Below the pieces are notes generated by a model. That model saw nothing but the letters and a program-made list of their open reading frames with translations, did not search any database and was not told the DNA's origin. Below are positions 26,613-35,233 of a stretch of DNA of 64,000 nt, one piece after another. Source of the stretch: an uncultured Lachnospiraceae bacterium (GTDB lineage Bacteria; Bacillota; Clostridia; Lachnospirales; Lachnospiraceae); contig CAJUDY010000003.1 of assembly GCA_910584945.1 (NCBI GenBank), positions 1-64,000 of the forward strand. Direction: 5' to 3'. The number at the start of each line of letters is the position of its first letter. Position 1 is the first letter of the stretch. The translations under genes were made by a program, and so were the position numbers.

Positions 26613-27183
26613 CTTCCGTATCCTCCTTCCCCTGCCTGAGCCTGCAGATTCCCTGGGTCATGGTCCCCATAGGGCAGTACACGCACCAGGAGCGGGGCCG
26701 GAACAAAACCATGGTCAGAAGTCCCAGCACTGTGGAAGTCATCATGACGCTGAAAAATCCGAAGGCAAACTGAGCCATCCAGGGCGCCGCAATAGACACG
26801 TCCGCCCACTGCCAGGGAAGCTTAAACACCCACAAAAGCGTCACCGTCTGGCGAAGGGGCGCTCCGGTAAAGACCATCCAGGTGCTGCGCAGCATCAGGC
26901 CGAACATGATCATGAAAAAAGTGAGAAAACCGTAACGGAACCAGGGACTCCGCAGGAATCTCGGCGGCGGTACGTTTCGGGACAGTTTCCTGCCCAGCAG
27001 CCCCAGAAGCTGTCCCCGGCCGCAGTAGCGGTTGCAGTAACCCTTGTTCCCGCCGAATACTGCAAAAAGCAGCGGGATACAGAAAAAGAGCACACCCAGC
27101 CAGGCAAAGAGGATGTTTAAGAGCCCCAGCACCCAGTAGGCAAGCTCCGCAATCCAGAGATAATCATACCATTTCTGTTTCAT
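26575..27183 (-). CDS. NapH/NosR-like polytopic membrane 4Fe-4S protein
   Basis: 202 residues, about five membrane spans. Two cysteine clusters: CNRYCGRGQLLG near 50 and CVYCPMGTMTQGIC near 170, the spacing seen in NapH/NosR/CcoG-type membrane electron-transfer proteins. It starts where the small ferredoxin stops (overlap of stop and ATG), so the two proteins are made together: ferredoxin would pass electrons to or from the membrane protein. Acceptor unknown. Confidence 0.8.
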   Translation of the reverse strand: MKQKWYDYLWIAELAYWVLGLLNILFAWLGVLFFCIPLLFAVFGGNKGYCNRYCGRGQLLGLLGRKLSRNVPPPRFLRSPWFRYGFLTFFMIMFGLMLRSTWMVFTGAPLRQTVTLLWVFKLPWQWADVSIAAPWMAQFAFGFFSVMMTSTVLGLLTMVLFRPRSWCVYCPMGTMTQGICRLRQGKEDTEDGREGKKNRGTA

Positions 27184-27386
27184 TTTTCCGCCTCCCGTTC
27201 TACGATTGTAATTACATCCGCCGGACAAGTCCGTGCACATTTTCCGCAGCCGATGCAGATCTCCTTGTCAACCCGGGCGATCACACCCGATACCACCCGA
27301 ATCGCCCCTTTGGGACAGACTTTCAGACAGCTTCCGCACGCCACACACTCCCGTCCGACCTGAGCATATTTCTTTGATCTTGCCAT
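27180..27386 (-). CDS. 2x[4Fe-4S] ferredoxin-like protein
   Basis: 68 residues with two complete 4Fe-4S motifs: CVACGSCLKVCPKGAI and CIGCGKCARTCPADVI. Bacterial-type ferredoxin. First gene of the ArsR-linked operon, with a GGAGG site and a near-consensus promoter at 27426. Confidence 0.93.
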   Translation of the reverse strand: MARSKKYAQVGRECVACGSCLKVCPKGAIRVVSGVIARVDKEICIGCGKCARTCPADVITIVEREAEK

Positions 27387-27425
27387 GATACCTCCAAATA
27401 TTTATTAAGTAATTAAGATAATCCT

Positions 27426-27476
27426 AATATACTTTATACACAAGGATCTGTCAACACATCTACGGAATATATTCCG
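27426..27476 (-). promoter_or_regulatory. promoter of the ferredoxin/ArsR operon, with nearby palindrome
   Basis: On the minus strand TTGACA (27449-27454), 17 bases, TATATT (27426-27431). Just upstream is a perfect 14-bp palindrome CGGAATATATTCCG (27463-27476), and A+T-rich repeats (TTAAG-TAA-TTAAG) lie between the -10 and the gene. Either could be the ArsR operator. Confidence 0.7.
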
Positions 27477-27477
27477 C

Positions 27478-28224
27478 TTAAAGAAACAGTTCATTCTCTT
27501 TTCTCTGGGAACATGCTTTTTTCAACGCCACCGCAGCGGCGGACACCATCACGCCATTGACCTTTCTGGCGCCTGCGGGACATCTTTTGACACAGCGCAT
27601 ACAGGAGATACATGTTTTGGAATCCGCTGTAAAATCAGCAGGATCAATGGCCTGTACCGGGCATTTTTTTACACACAGGCCGCACCGAATACAGTTTTTG
27701 CCCGGCTTTGGCACCAGTCCCACGCCGCCGTACTTTCTATAGGGACGATTTCCCGGCAGGGTGAAGACCGTCCCAGTTTGGCCTGCAATCTGCTCCGCGA
27801 AATCCGCCAGCTGTCTCTCATCGGATTGATCCGGCCTTCCGGCCGCATACTGGGGCAGAATGGAATGCTCTGCAACAGCCGCAACTCCGGCAATGATCTG
27901 GAAACCGCACTCTTTTGCCGCGTCTTCCATTTCCGCCAGCGTATCTTCATAGGCGCGGTTTCCGTATACACAGACAAGAACCGCATCGGCTCCGTTTCCT
28001 CTGATCTTTTTCAGCCGCTCGATGGCGGTCAACGGTGCCCTCCCTCCGAAGGAAGGCATGGCGATCAGAACTCGGTCCTCTTTTGCAATTTCATAACCGG
28101 AAAAATTGTCTTTGGCGTCGCACAGATCAATTTTTACAATCTCTTCGCTCCAATGCCCGCTAATCAGGCCCGCTACTTTCCTCGTACCTCCTGTGGGGCT
28201 GAATATGATCTCAACAATTTTCAT
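27478..28224 (-). CDS. EFR1 family flavodoxin-ferredoxin
   Basis: 248 residues: an N-terminal flavodoxin domain (IIFSPTGGTRKVAGLISG, FMN-binding SPTGGT; MPSFGGRAP) fused to two 4Fe-4S motifs, CIRCGLCVKKCPVQAI and CISCMRCVKRCPAGA. EFR1 proteins are cytoplasmic electron carriers of anaerobes. GGAGTAAGGG ribosome site; own promoter at 28286. Confidence 0.93.
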   Translation of the reverse strand: MKIVEIIFSPTGGTRKVAGLISGHWSEEIVKIDLCDAKDNFSGYEIAKEDRVLIAMPSFGGRAPLTAIERLKKIRGNGADAVLVCVYGNRAYEDTLAEMEDAAKECGFQIIAGVAAVAEHSILPQYAAGRPDQSDERQLADFAEQIAGQTGTVFTLPGNRPYRKYGGVGLVPKPGKNCIRCGLCVKKCPVQAIDPADFTADSKTCISCMRCVKRCPAGARKVNGVMVSAAAVALKKACSQRKENELFL

Positions 28225-28285
28225 ATCCCTTACTCCTTCACTGTTTTCTCTGGCGCTCCCGCCATTTCATTTCTATATTTCCCTG

Positions 28286-28314
28286 ATTATACTATGTTTT
28301 TTCCCGAAACACAA
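28286..28314 (-). promoter_or_regulatory. EFR1 promoter
   Basis: Minus strand: TTGTGT (28309-28314), 17 bases, TATAAT (28286-28291). Farther upstream (28360-28392) a 7-bp hairpin AATCGGC / GCCGATT may end the ABC operon, but its T-run is poor. Confidence 0.65.
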
Positions 28315-28418
28315 TCATTCGCCGCAGGGAGATGCCGTCATTTTTTCCATTGTGCAAAGAATCGGCCCCCCTGTGCCGACAGAGAGCCGATTTTTACAGA
28401 TCTTATTGTGATTTACAG

Positions 28419-30257
28419 CTACTCCCCTCTTTTTGAGAGCATATCCATAGGTTCCGCCCTCAGGTTCAGCCAGATCCCCGCTCCGGAGATCAGACTTGCA
28501 GTAAGCAGAATTCCTGCTATCGGCCAAACCACTTCCTCTACCGGAAATTCGGATGCCTCTTCGGTCTGCACGGACTCCTCGTTCGATATCAGACCGTTAC
28601 TGAAGGAAGTGTCGTAATAGCTGACCGGCCCCATGCGCCCGGCGATCTCACGGGACAAAAGGTTACCCGCCGTACATCCGACCACGCTCCCGCAGGCCAC
28701 CAGCAGGAAGAGCCCGGTAAACAGCGACAGAAAACACTTCTTTTTGGAAAGTCCCAGGCACCGTTCCACCGCCGTGCGCTCTCCCTGACGGATGATAAAG
28801 AGCCAGGTGAAATACAGCAGCACCATAAGAACCAGAATCAGTCCCATCGCCACCAGAATCCGGGAGATCTGCTTCATATTCTCTATGCCGGCTTCCAGCT
28901 GCGTATATCCGCCGTCATAGAAGGTGATTTCCAGATTGTCGATCCCCTGCTGATTCCATTTTTCCAGATAATCCCGGATGGTCCCGTTCTCGATCTGAAA
29001 GGACGTGGTGCCGCCCCGCATGGGACCGTAGGCCACAATGTTGTCCGCATCACTGTTTTTCACGGATCGGGTTGGTATGATAATCTCATTGTGACCCATT
29101 CCGTATTCGTCCGAGAATCCGGTGGCCCCGTCGTACATACCCACGATCGTGTAATCGCCGTCTTCAAAAATCGGATAGCATTCCCCTTTTGTGTTTAAAA
29201 GCGGCGTGACTCCAAGTCCGTTCCTGCCGAACCGTCTGCCTGCGGGAAACCTGTGATTGGCATACAGAAGCGGAAGCCGGATGGAATCTCCGATCTCCAG
29301 ATCGTTGGTCCGGGCAAAGGTCTCATTGATCAGACATACCTTTTCTCCGTCCGCGTATTCTTCCTCCGTAAATTCCCGGCCGGAACTGATCCAGACGTCC
29401 CCGTTGTAAAACGCCATGATCAGATGAATGTCGTTGGTACCGGTCACGGGAAAGATATGATTCGTATAGTCCAAGTCCAGGGTCTTAAGAAGTTCCATCC
29501 ATCTCTTTCCCCTTCTGGTCTCATAGAAGCCTTCCGTCACTTCATCATAAAAGGCCCCGTCTTCCACCTCATCCTGCAGGACTTCTCCCTCCGGACCCAC
29601 CTGATCCGACTCAAGCATCGAATACGGAACATATTCTAGCGGGCTATCTTCTGCAAACTGCTTTTCACTGTCGTGTCCCGGCCGCTGCTGCAGGCTCATA
29701 AGATAGGTTTTGCCGGCATACAGCATCTCCGGGTCCGGATCGTAATGGTTGCAGAAGGTAATGTTGAGTCCCTCCCACAGGTCAGAATTCCCCATGAGAA
29801 TCCTGGTAACGGTAAGCTCCACCGGATGGTCCGGGAGCACATCCTCCGGAGGCGTCACTTCCACCAGGATCGAGCCGAAAAGACCTCTCGGATACATGAC
29901 ATAATCCGGATTATAAGCGCCATAGAACACCCTTTTTTCCGGACCAGACAGATAGTTTGCCCCTTCAAAATCCAGCACAGACAAAGGAACATAAGAATCA
30001 TAGGTGGATCGGCTGTAGATATGGTAATCCTTGATCCCCGCGTCCCAGCTCTTGATCTCCTGCACCGCATCCGCTTTCTGTTCCACTGTGCCGATGGTCA
30101 TGAAACTGTCCTCATACCTTTCCATGTTCCGTCGGTTGACGGCCTGAAATCCCCTGCCCAGGCTGAAAAGCCCGGAGGCCAAAAGAAGCAGCAGCAGAAA
30201 CAGACCGACTCTTCCTTTCATCCGCCAGAGCTGACGGATACTGTTTTTGATCATCAT
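28419..30257 (-). CDS. ABC transporter permease, FtsX/MacB type
   Basis: 612 residues. One N-terminal membrane span (GLFLLLLLLASGLFSLGRGF), a long outside domain of about 430 residues, and three C-terminal spans near 470-600 in an FtsX-like domain (RISRILVAMGLILVLMVLLY; ERTAVERCLGLSKKKCFLSL). This MacB-like plan fits mechanotransmission exporters moving lipids, peptides or antibiotics. Last gene of the operon XRE-FtsX / ATPase / permease, one base after the ATPase stop. Confidence 0.88.
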   Translation of the reverse strand: MMIKNSIRQLWRMKGRVGLFLLLLLLASGLFSLGRGFQAVNRRNMERYEDSFMTIGTVEQKADAVQEIKSWDAGIKDYHIYSRSTYDSYVPLSVLDFEGANYLSGPEKRVFYGAYNPDYVMYPRGLFGSILVEVTPPEDVLPDHPVELTVTRILMGNSDLWEGLNITFCNHYDPDPEMLYAGKTYLMSLQQRPGHDSEKQFAEDSPLEYVPYSMLESDQVGPEGEVLQDEVEDGAFYDEVTEGFYETRRGKRWMELLKTLDLDYTNHIFPVTGTNDIHLIMAFYNGDVWISSGREFTEEEYADGEKVCLINETFARTNDLEIGDSIRLPLLYANHRFPAGRRFGRNGLGVTPLLNTKGECYPIFEDGDYTIVGMYDGATGFSDEYGMGHNEIIIPTRSVKNSDADNIVAYGPMRGGTTSFQIENGTIRDYLEKWNQQGIDNLEITFYDGGYTQLEAGIENMKQISRILVAMGLILVLMVLLYFTWLFIIRQGERTAVERCLGLSKKKCFLSLFTGLFLLVACGSVVGCTAGNLLSREIAGRMGPVSYYDTSFSNGLISNEESVQTEEASEFPVEEVVWPIAGILLTASLISGAGIWLNLRAEPMDMLSKRGE

Positions 30258-30258
30258 C

Positions 30259-30930
30259 CTATCTCACCTGCTCAAGCTTTCCGTCCGTCATCCGGAACAC
30301 ATGATCAGTCTCGGCCGCCACCCCCTGGTTGTGGGTGATGACGATGACGGTGTAGCCGTCTTCGTGGGCCAGTTCTTTTAAAAGTTCTACAATTTTCTGC
30401 TCGTTTTCAGAATCCAGGTTGCCGGTAGGTTCGTCCGCAAGGATGATCTCTCCTCCCGCCGCCACCGCCCGGGCGATGGCTACCCGCTGCTGCTCTCCCC
30501 CACTCATCATCTTCGGAAACTGCCGGAAGATCCGCTCTCCAAGCCCCACTCGTTTCAGCAATTTTTCTGCCCTCACAGACGCATCCTTTTTCCGGATTTT
30601 CTTAAACTCCATGGGAAGCATCACATTCTCCAGCGCGGTCAGAAGCGGAAACAGATGAAAGGACTGATAGACCACCGAGGCCTGATTCAGCCGATACGCA
30701 TCCCGATCCATCTGGTTCAGAGACTGCCCCTGTACATAGATCTTTCCCTCCGACGGGACGTCCAGTCCCGCCAGAAGCGACAAAAAGGTACTCTTTCCGC
30801 TTCCGGACTCTCCGATGATCGCATAAAATTTTCCCTGCTCAAACGCGCAGCTCACATCCTTTACCGCATCCACCTTCTGATATTTTGTCTGATAACTGTA
30901 TGACACATGCTCCGCCCGTAAAATTTCCAC
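30259..30930 (-). CDS. ABC transporter ATP-binding protein, LolD/MacB type
   Basis: 223 residues, complete ATPase: Walker A GESGSGKST near 40, Q-loop QSFHLF, signature MSGGEQQRVAIARA, Walker B IILADEPTGNLDSENE, switch His in ITHNQG. It would drive both adjacent FtsX-type permeases (28419 gene and the XRE-FtsX fusion). Confidence 0.95.
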   Translation of the reverse strand: MEILRAEHVSYSYQTKYQKVDAVKDVSCAFEQGKFYAIIGESGSGKSTFLSLLAGLDVPSEGKIYVQGQSLNQMDRDAYRLNQASVVYQSFHLFPLLTALENVMLPMEFKKIRKKDASVRAEKLLKRVGLGERIFRQFPKMMSGGEQQRVAIARAVAAGGEIILADEPTGNLDSENEQKIVELLKELAHEDGYTVIVITHNQGVAAETDHVFRMTDGKLEQVR

Positions 30931-30958
30931 TCTCTCTACCTCTCTTTCTAAAATATTA

Positions 30959-32704
30959 TCAAGTCTGAAACAGCGCTTCCATGACGCTTACTTTCAGAAT
31001 CTTCCAGATGGCCAGACTGTTACCCAGCATGTAGAAGATCCCCACCAGACAGCCGGACAGCACCGAGTCCACTCCATAGTTTCCCTGCAGCAGCACGGAC
31101 AGGATGCTTCCTAGGACGATTCCGGATACCACCAGCAGAAGCTGTTCCATGAAAAAGATCCGAAAGCACCTCCACCTTCCAAGCCCGATGGAGCGAAGAA
31201 GCGCCGCCTCCTTCTTCCGGCTGTTCAAAAGCAGCAGCGTCACCAGATACCCCACGCCCACGATCAGCACCAGCAGGAACGGGAAGAACGCCCGGACCGC
31301 GTCGATCACTTGTCTTAAATGATTGGCCGTATCGATAAACGCCGCGTCCTGCACCGTCAATGCCGTACCGTTCAGACTGTAATCCTCCGACAGCGGATTC
31401 CGATTCTGAAGTCCCAGCGCCTTCATCTCCTGCTTGAATTCATTCAGCTTCAGGCTGTCCGAAAGCCAGAAGGATATGGAATCCGCATAAAAAGGAATCT
31501 CCTGCCGCTCATAAGCCTCCCGGACCACCAGAAAGGGAACCACAATATCCGGCGTTACATTTACGTCTTCGGCGTTCGCTTTTTCCATAAAATCTGCATA
31601 CCCGGCGATCTCATAAACTGTCGTCTCCAGGGGGTCCATGTAAAGTTCTGTGCTCTTCTCATCCTGCCGGTAATAGTAATACTGACACAGGGTAATCTTC
31701 TGCCCCAGCTTCCAGCCCTTTTGGTCAAACAGCTTTTTCGACACGATGCATTTTGCCTCGGTCCCCGCAAGGAACGAACTGTCCTCCCCCGCGTTCCAGA
31801 CCACGTCAGTCTCCTTCAGGTCCCGCACGGCCGCTTCCAGACAGTTCCCTCCGGCCAGAAACAGATTCAGCGTCTCCCACTGTCCCGGAATCACCCGATC
31901 AATCCCCGCCTTCAGACGCACGTTCAGACGAGGTTTCTCCACATAGGAAGAGTCTAAAAGTCCCTGTACGATTTCGTCCGGGATGAATATCCCGGTCGAA
32001 CTGTTCCCATTCAGCGTTGTGATATATGCCTGGATGGGAATAGCTTCCGGAAGCGACTGGAGTTGTTCTTTGTTATTGGCAATATTCGCCAGATACGTGT
32101 GCAGAAGCAGAACCACCAGAATGTCCATCAGAATGGTCAGTGCGCTTTTTATCTTGTGACGCCCGATCTTCACCTCGTTGATCTGTTCGCTCTTCCAAAG
32201 AAGGACAAAGGCCCCGATTCCGCAGACCACGGACAGAATCCCCGCCCAGATATAGAAAAACACCGGATTCTCCTGCCATGCTCCGGTTAAAGCCCCGGCC
32301 GGAGGCACGCCCGCGCTCTGGTCCATCAGATACCGGACCCCGGCCCATATCAGGTAGAGAATCCCGCACGCACTGGCAAAGAGCAGAATCTTTGCCCTTC
32401 CCATCTGCCGCCTGCGTTTCTCTGCCTGTTCGGACTGAGCGATCGTATCCATCACGGCATGCTCCGCTTCATCCCGGTCCACAACCGGCTCCGGAATGCG
32501 TTCGCTCTGCATCAGTTCCAGGATACTCACCCCCAGATGTTCCGCCAGAGAATCCAGCATCTTGATATCCGGAAAGCAGGCCCCGTTTTCCCACTTGGAA
32601 ACTGCCTTGTCCGACACATACAGAAGCTCCGCCAGCTGCTTCTGGGTCAGCCCTTTCTCTTTTCTCATCTCTCTGATAAATTTTCCAAATCTGATTGTAT
32701 CCAT
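30959..32704 (-). CDS. XRE helix-turn-helix fused to FtsX-like permease
   Basis: 581 residues. Residues 1-65 are an XRE DNA-binding domain (FIREMRKEKGLTQKQLAELL, YVSDKAVSKWENGACFPDIK); a span near 105-125 and another near 150-170 lead into an outside domain and a C-terminal FtsX-like domain with three spans (AFFPFLLVLIVGVGYLVTLL, ALLRSIGLGRWRCFRIFFME). So one chain carries a cytoplasmic transcription factor and a permease. Start ATG 32704 has an AAGGAAAA site. It is the first gene of the operon and a 21-bp-arm palindrome lies about 40 bases upstream, so autoregulation coupled to transport is inferred. Confidence 0.85.
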   Translation of the reverse strand: MDTIRFGKFIREMRKEKGLTQKQLAELLYVSDKAVSKWENGACFPDIKMLDSLAEHLGVSILELMQSERIPEPVVDRDEAEHAVMDTIAQSEQAEKRRRQMGRAKILLFASACGILYLIWAGVRYLMDQSAGVPPAGALTGAWQENPVFFYIWAGILSVVCGIGAFVLLWKSEQINEVKIGRHKIKSALTILMDILVVLLLHTYLANIANNKEQLQSLPEAIPIQAYITTLNGNSSTGIFIPDEIVQGLLDSSYVEKPRLNVRLKAGIDRVIPGQWETLNLFLAGGNCLEAAVRDLKETDVVWNAGEDSSFLAGTEAKCIVSKKLFDQKGWKLGQKITLCQYYYYRQDEKSTELYMDPLETTVYEIAGYADFMEKANAEDVNVTPDIVVPFLVVREAYERQEIPFYADSISFWLSDSLKLNEFKQEMKALGLQNRNPLSEDYSLNGTALTVQDAAFIDTANHLRQVIDAVRAFFPFLLVLIVGVGYLVTLLLLNSRKKEAALLRSIGLGRWRCFRIFFMEQLLLVVSGIVLGSILSVLLQGNYGVDSVLSGCLVGIFYMLGNSLAIWKILKVSVMEALFQT

Positions 32705-32742
32705 CCCGTTTTCCTTACCGCCTTTCTTCCTGAAGTGTATCA

Positions 32743-32800
32743 TAAATACGTCAAAACAGGCAATCCACCATTGGTAGAGTTGCCTGTTTTGACGTATTTA
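32743..32800. promoter_or_regulatory. 58-bp palindrome upstream of the XRE-FtsX operon
   Basis: Perfect 21-bp inverted arms at 32743-32763 and 32780-32800 (inner ends ACAGGCAA / TTGCCTGT) with a 16-base spacer. On the minus strand the proximal arm contains TTGCCT and TTGACG -35-like hexamers, 18 bases before TACACT. It is likely an operator/promoter for the XRE-FtsX gene; without a T-run it is not an intrinsic terminator. Confidence 0.6.
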
Positions 32801-32830
32801 AGCGAAATTTTATAATTTATTCACATTTTC

Positions 32831-32859
32831 TTGACATTTTTCGTCATTCGTATTACTCT
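32831..32859 (+). promoter_or_regulatory. promoter of the riboswitch-NhaC transcript
   Basis: TTGACA (32831-32836), 17 bases, TACTCT (32854-32859), about 30 bases before the riboswitch P1 helix. Confidence 0.55.
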
Positions 32860-32885
32860 ATAACCATCTGTAGTACATAAAAGGA

Positions 32886-33050
32886 AAAGATAGAGGCGCG
32901 GCTTATACCGTCGGATTCTAAGGCCATGGGACAGGCATCCCATAGAGTCCGAAGAGATGATCCGCCGAAGTCATGTTCCTGCCTGAAGGGACACGGCTGG
33001 GGTGCAGCAGAATATGTTGTACACTGTCACAGATATGTGGAGCGCTATCG
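32886..33050 (+). promoter_or_regulatory. lysine riboswitch (L box)
   Basis: The leader has the L-box landmarks in order: GATAGAGGCGCGG at 32889, the AGAGTCCG and GATGATCCGCCGAAG segments (32955-32980), GGGACACGGCTGGG, and the closing ACTGTCACAGATATGTGGAG then CGCTATC. P1 pairs GATAG (32889-32893) with CTATC (33045-33049). An intrinsic terminator follows, so lysine binding should end transcription before the carrier gene. Confidence 0.88.
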
Positions 33051-33071
33051 TTTGTGAAAGGGATTTTTTGC

Positions 33072-33110
33072 GGTCATGGACGTTACACGTGCCATGGCTT
33101 TTTCTTTTTT
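33072..33110 (+). terminator. riboswitch expression-platform terminator
   Basis: A hairpin built from GTCATGG ... CCATGGC with an inner ACGT/ACGT stem, followed by TTTTTCTTTTTT. It lies between the L box and the NhaC-type start, as expected for transcription attenuation. Confidence 0.8.
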
Positions 33111-33148
33111 CCGATTACAGAAATAAAAGAATTAGGTGGGAAAATGTT

Positions 33149-34651
33149 ATGTATGCAACTTTCTGGTCTCTGGTGCCGCCGCTGGTAGCCATCATCCTTG
33201 CGCTGATCACCAAAGAAGTCTACAGTTCCCTGTTCATCGGAATTGTAACGGCGGCCCTGTTCATTACTAATTTTAATGTGCCCTCTGCGTATACGACCAT
33301 GTTCAGCGACGGTTTCATTTCGTCTCTGGCAGACAGCGGACATGTGGGCATCCTGATCTTCCTGGTCATCCTCGGAACCATCGTGGTTCTGATGAACAAG
33401 GCCGGCGGTTCCGCCGCTTATGGAAAATGGGCCCAGGAAAAGATCAAAAGCCGCAAAGGAACCCTGCTGGCAACCTTCGTCCTAGGCGCTCTGATCTTTG
33501 TGGACGATTATTTTAACTGTCTGACCGTTGGAAGCGTCATGCGTCCGGTAACCGACAAACACAAGGTGTCCCGTGCAAAGCTGGCTTATCTGATCGACGC
33601 GACGGCCGCTCCGGTCTGTATGATCGCTCCGATCTCCTCCTGGGCGGCCGCTGTGGCAGGCGTGGTGGAAGGAACCGACGGACTGACGTTATTCATCAGC
33701 GCGATTCCCTATAACCTGTACTCCCTGCTCACCATCGCGACCATCATCATCATCTCCTGCTTTGACATTGACTTCGGACTGATGAAAAAGCATGAGGATA
33801 ACGCGAAAAAAGGCGATCTTTTCACCTCCGGTGAGAAAGTGGCCTCCGACGATTCCTTCAACGCGGTGTCCGATAAAGGAAAAGTCCTTGACCTGGCGTT
33901 CCCGGTCATCGTCCTGATCATCGCCTGTATCGTCGGTATGATCTACACCGGCGGATTCTTCGAGGGAGAAAGCTTTGTCAATTCCTTCGCAAACTGCGAC
34001 GCCCCGACGGGACTTTCCATGGGCTCTGTAGCGGCGCTTCTGATCACCATCGTGTTCTATCTCGCCCGCCGGGTGCTTACTTTTAAAAACTGTATGGACG
34101 CATTCCCGGAAGGCTTCAAAGCCATGATCAGCCCGATCCTGATCCTGACCTTCGCGTGGACCCTGTCCGGCCTGACCGGCAACCTGGGCGCGGCGGAATA
34201 CGTCAGCGGGATCTTTGAGGGAAGCGCAGCCGGCCTTACCGGTATGCTTCCGGCCATCGTATTCCTGGTAGCGATTTTCCTGGCCTTCTCCACCGGTACG
34301 TCCTGGGGAACCTTTGGAATCCTGCTTCCGATCGTGGTCGGCATCAACCTGCCCGGCAACCTTCTGATCATCACCATCGCGGCCTGCCTGGCCGGTGCGG
34401 TTTGCGGAGATCACTGCTCTCCTATCTCCGATACCACCATCATGGCTTCCGCCGGTGCACAGTGTGATCATATCAATCACGTATCCACCCAGCTTCCCTA
34501 CGCGCTGCTGGTGGCCGCCGTATCCTTTGTCGGATACTGCATCGCCGGTTTCGTACAGAATGCCTGGGCGATTCTGGCCATCTCTCTCATTCTGCTCTGC
34601 GCAGTCCTGTTTGCAATCAAGAAATTTCTGGTGATACCGGAAGAAGCATAA
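33149..34651 (+). CDS. NhaC family Na+/H+ antiporter-like carrier, probable lysine transporter
   Basis: 500 residues, about 11-12 membrane spans. NhaC-family features: SLFIGIVTAALFITNFN, LIFVDDYFNCLTVGSVMRPV, APVCMIAPISSWAAAV, FSTGTSWGTFGILLPIVVGI, CGDHCSPISDTTIMASAGAQ. A lysine riboswitch directly upstream makes it a candidate lysine uptake carrier of the LysW type rather than a general Na+/H+ antiporter (inference from known lysine regulons). Start is the ATG at 33149 with AGGTGGG; the open frame upstream lies inside the riboswitch. Single-gene transcript ended by 34662-34704. Confidence 0.9.
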   Translation: MYATFWSLVPPLVAIILALITKEVYSSLFIGIVTAALFITNFNVPSAYTTMFSDGFISSLADSGHVGILIFLVILGTIVVLMNKAGGSAAYGKWAQEKIKSRKGTLLATFVLGALIFVDDYFNCLTVGSVMRPVTDKHKVSRAKLAYLIDATAAPVCMIAPISSWAAAVAGVVEGTDGLTLFISAIPYNLYSLLTIATIIIISCFDIDFGLMKKHEDNAKKGDLFTSGEKVASDDSFNAVSDKGKVLDLAFPVIVLIIACIVGMIYTGGFFEGESFVNSFANCDAPTGLSMGSVAALLITIVFYLARRVLTFKNCMDAFPEGFKAMISPILILTFAWTLSGLTGNLGAAEYVSGIFEGSAAGLTGMLPAIVFLVAIFLAFSTGTSWGTFGILLPIVVGINLPGNLLIITIAACLAGAVCGDHCSPISDTTIMASAGAQCDHINHVSTQLPYALLVAAVSFVGYCIAGFVQNAWAILAISLILLCAVLFAIKKFLVIPEEA

Positions 34652-34661
34652 GATAAATAAA

Positions 34662-34704
34662 CTGCCGGCCCTGTGAAGCCAATCACAGGCCGGCAGTTTA
34701 TTTT
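34662..34704. terminator. bidirectional intrinsic terminator between NhaC-type gene and nrdG
   Basis: Arms CTGCCGGCC (34662-34670) and GGCCGGCAG (34688-34696) with an inner TGTGA/TCACA stem, flanked by AATAAA on one side and TTTATTTT on the other, so it can act in both directions. Confidence 0.85.
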
Positions 34705-35233
34705 ATAAATCCTCATATTCGCTTCGATACAATTCCAGCGCCCCGAATGCCCTTGTTTTTACAAGATCAATCACCCGCTGGTTTTTGCTTCCCCGATAAG
34801 GAAGCGTCAAATCCCGTTCCGCAATCAGAAAAGGACCGTCCACCAGAAGATCCGCAAGAGCCAGAAGCCTCTGCACCGCCGGATCTTCCCGCTCCAAAAG
34901 CTGCTCATACAGATAACCCGTATAGATCGTCAAATGCTTCCTAAGTCCCTTCACTCCCTCCGCCAGCGGAACAAGCGCTTCTGCCTGGCAGAAAGGCTCC
35001 CCTCCCGAAAACGTAACGCCGGACGCCAACGGGTTCTCCCGGATCTGCGACAAAATCTCCCGGACATCCGCCTCCGTCCCGCCTTCCGGATCATGGGTCT
35101 GGGGATTATGACATCCCGGACAATGATGCGGACAGCCCTGGGTAAAAATCACAAACCGAATCCCCGGACCGTCCACAATCGAATCCTGCTGGATTCCCGC
35201 GATCCGAAGAGGCTTACACACTGTGTTTGACAC
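34703..35233 (-). CDS. nrdG: anaerobic ribonucleotide reductase activating protein (radical SAM)
   Basis: 176 residues. Radical-SAM cluster CPHHCPGC in FTQGCPHHCPGCHNPQTHDP, SGGEPFCQAEALV, and IYTGYLYEQLL. It makes the glycyl radical on NrdD. The start is GTG at 35233 (GGAGGAGAGG site); it lies within the end of the separate glycyl-radical ORF, so translation of the two is coupled by a 20-base overlap. Confidence 0.93.
   Translation of the reverse strand: MSNTVCKPLRIAGIQQDSIVDGPGIRFVIFTQGCPHHCPGCHNPQTHDPEGGTEADVREILSQIRENPLASGVTFSGGEPFCQAEALVPLAEGVKGLRKHLTIYTGYLYEQLLEREDPAVQRLLALADLLVDGPFLIAERDLTLPYRGSKNQRVIDLVKTRAFGALELYRSEYEDL

Noticed and set aside
33002..33148. In-frame N-terminal extension of the NhaC-type gene by 49 residues
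   Set aside because: It lies inside the lysine riboswitch and terminator; the ATG at 33149 has the ribosome site.
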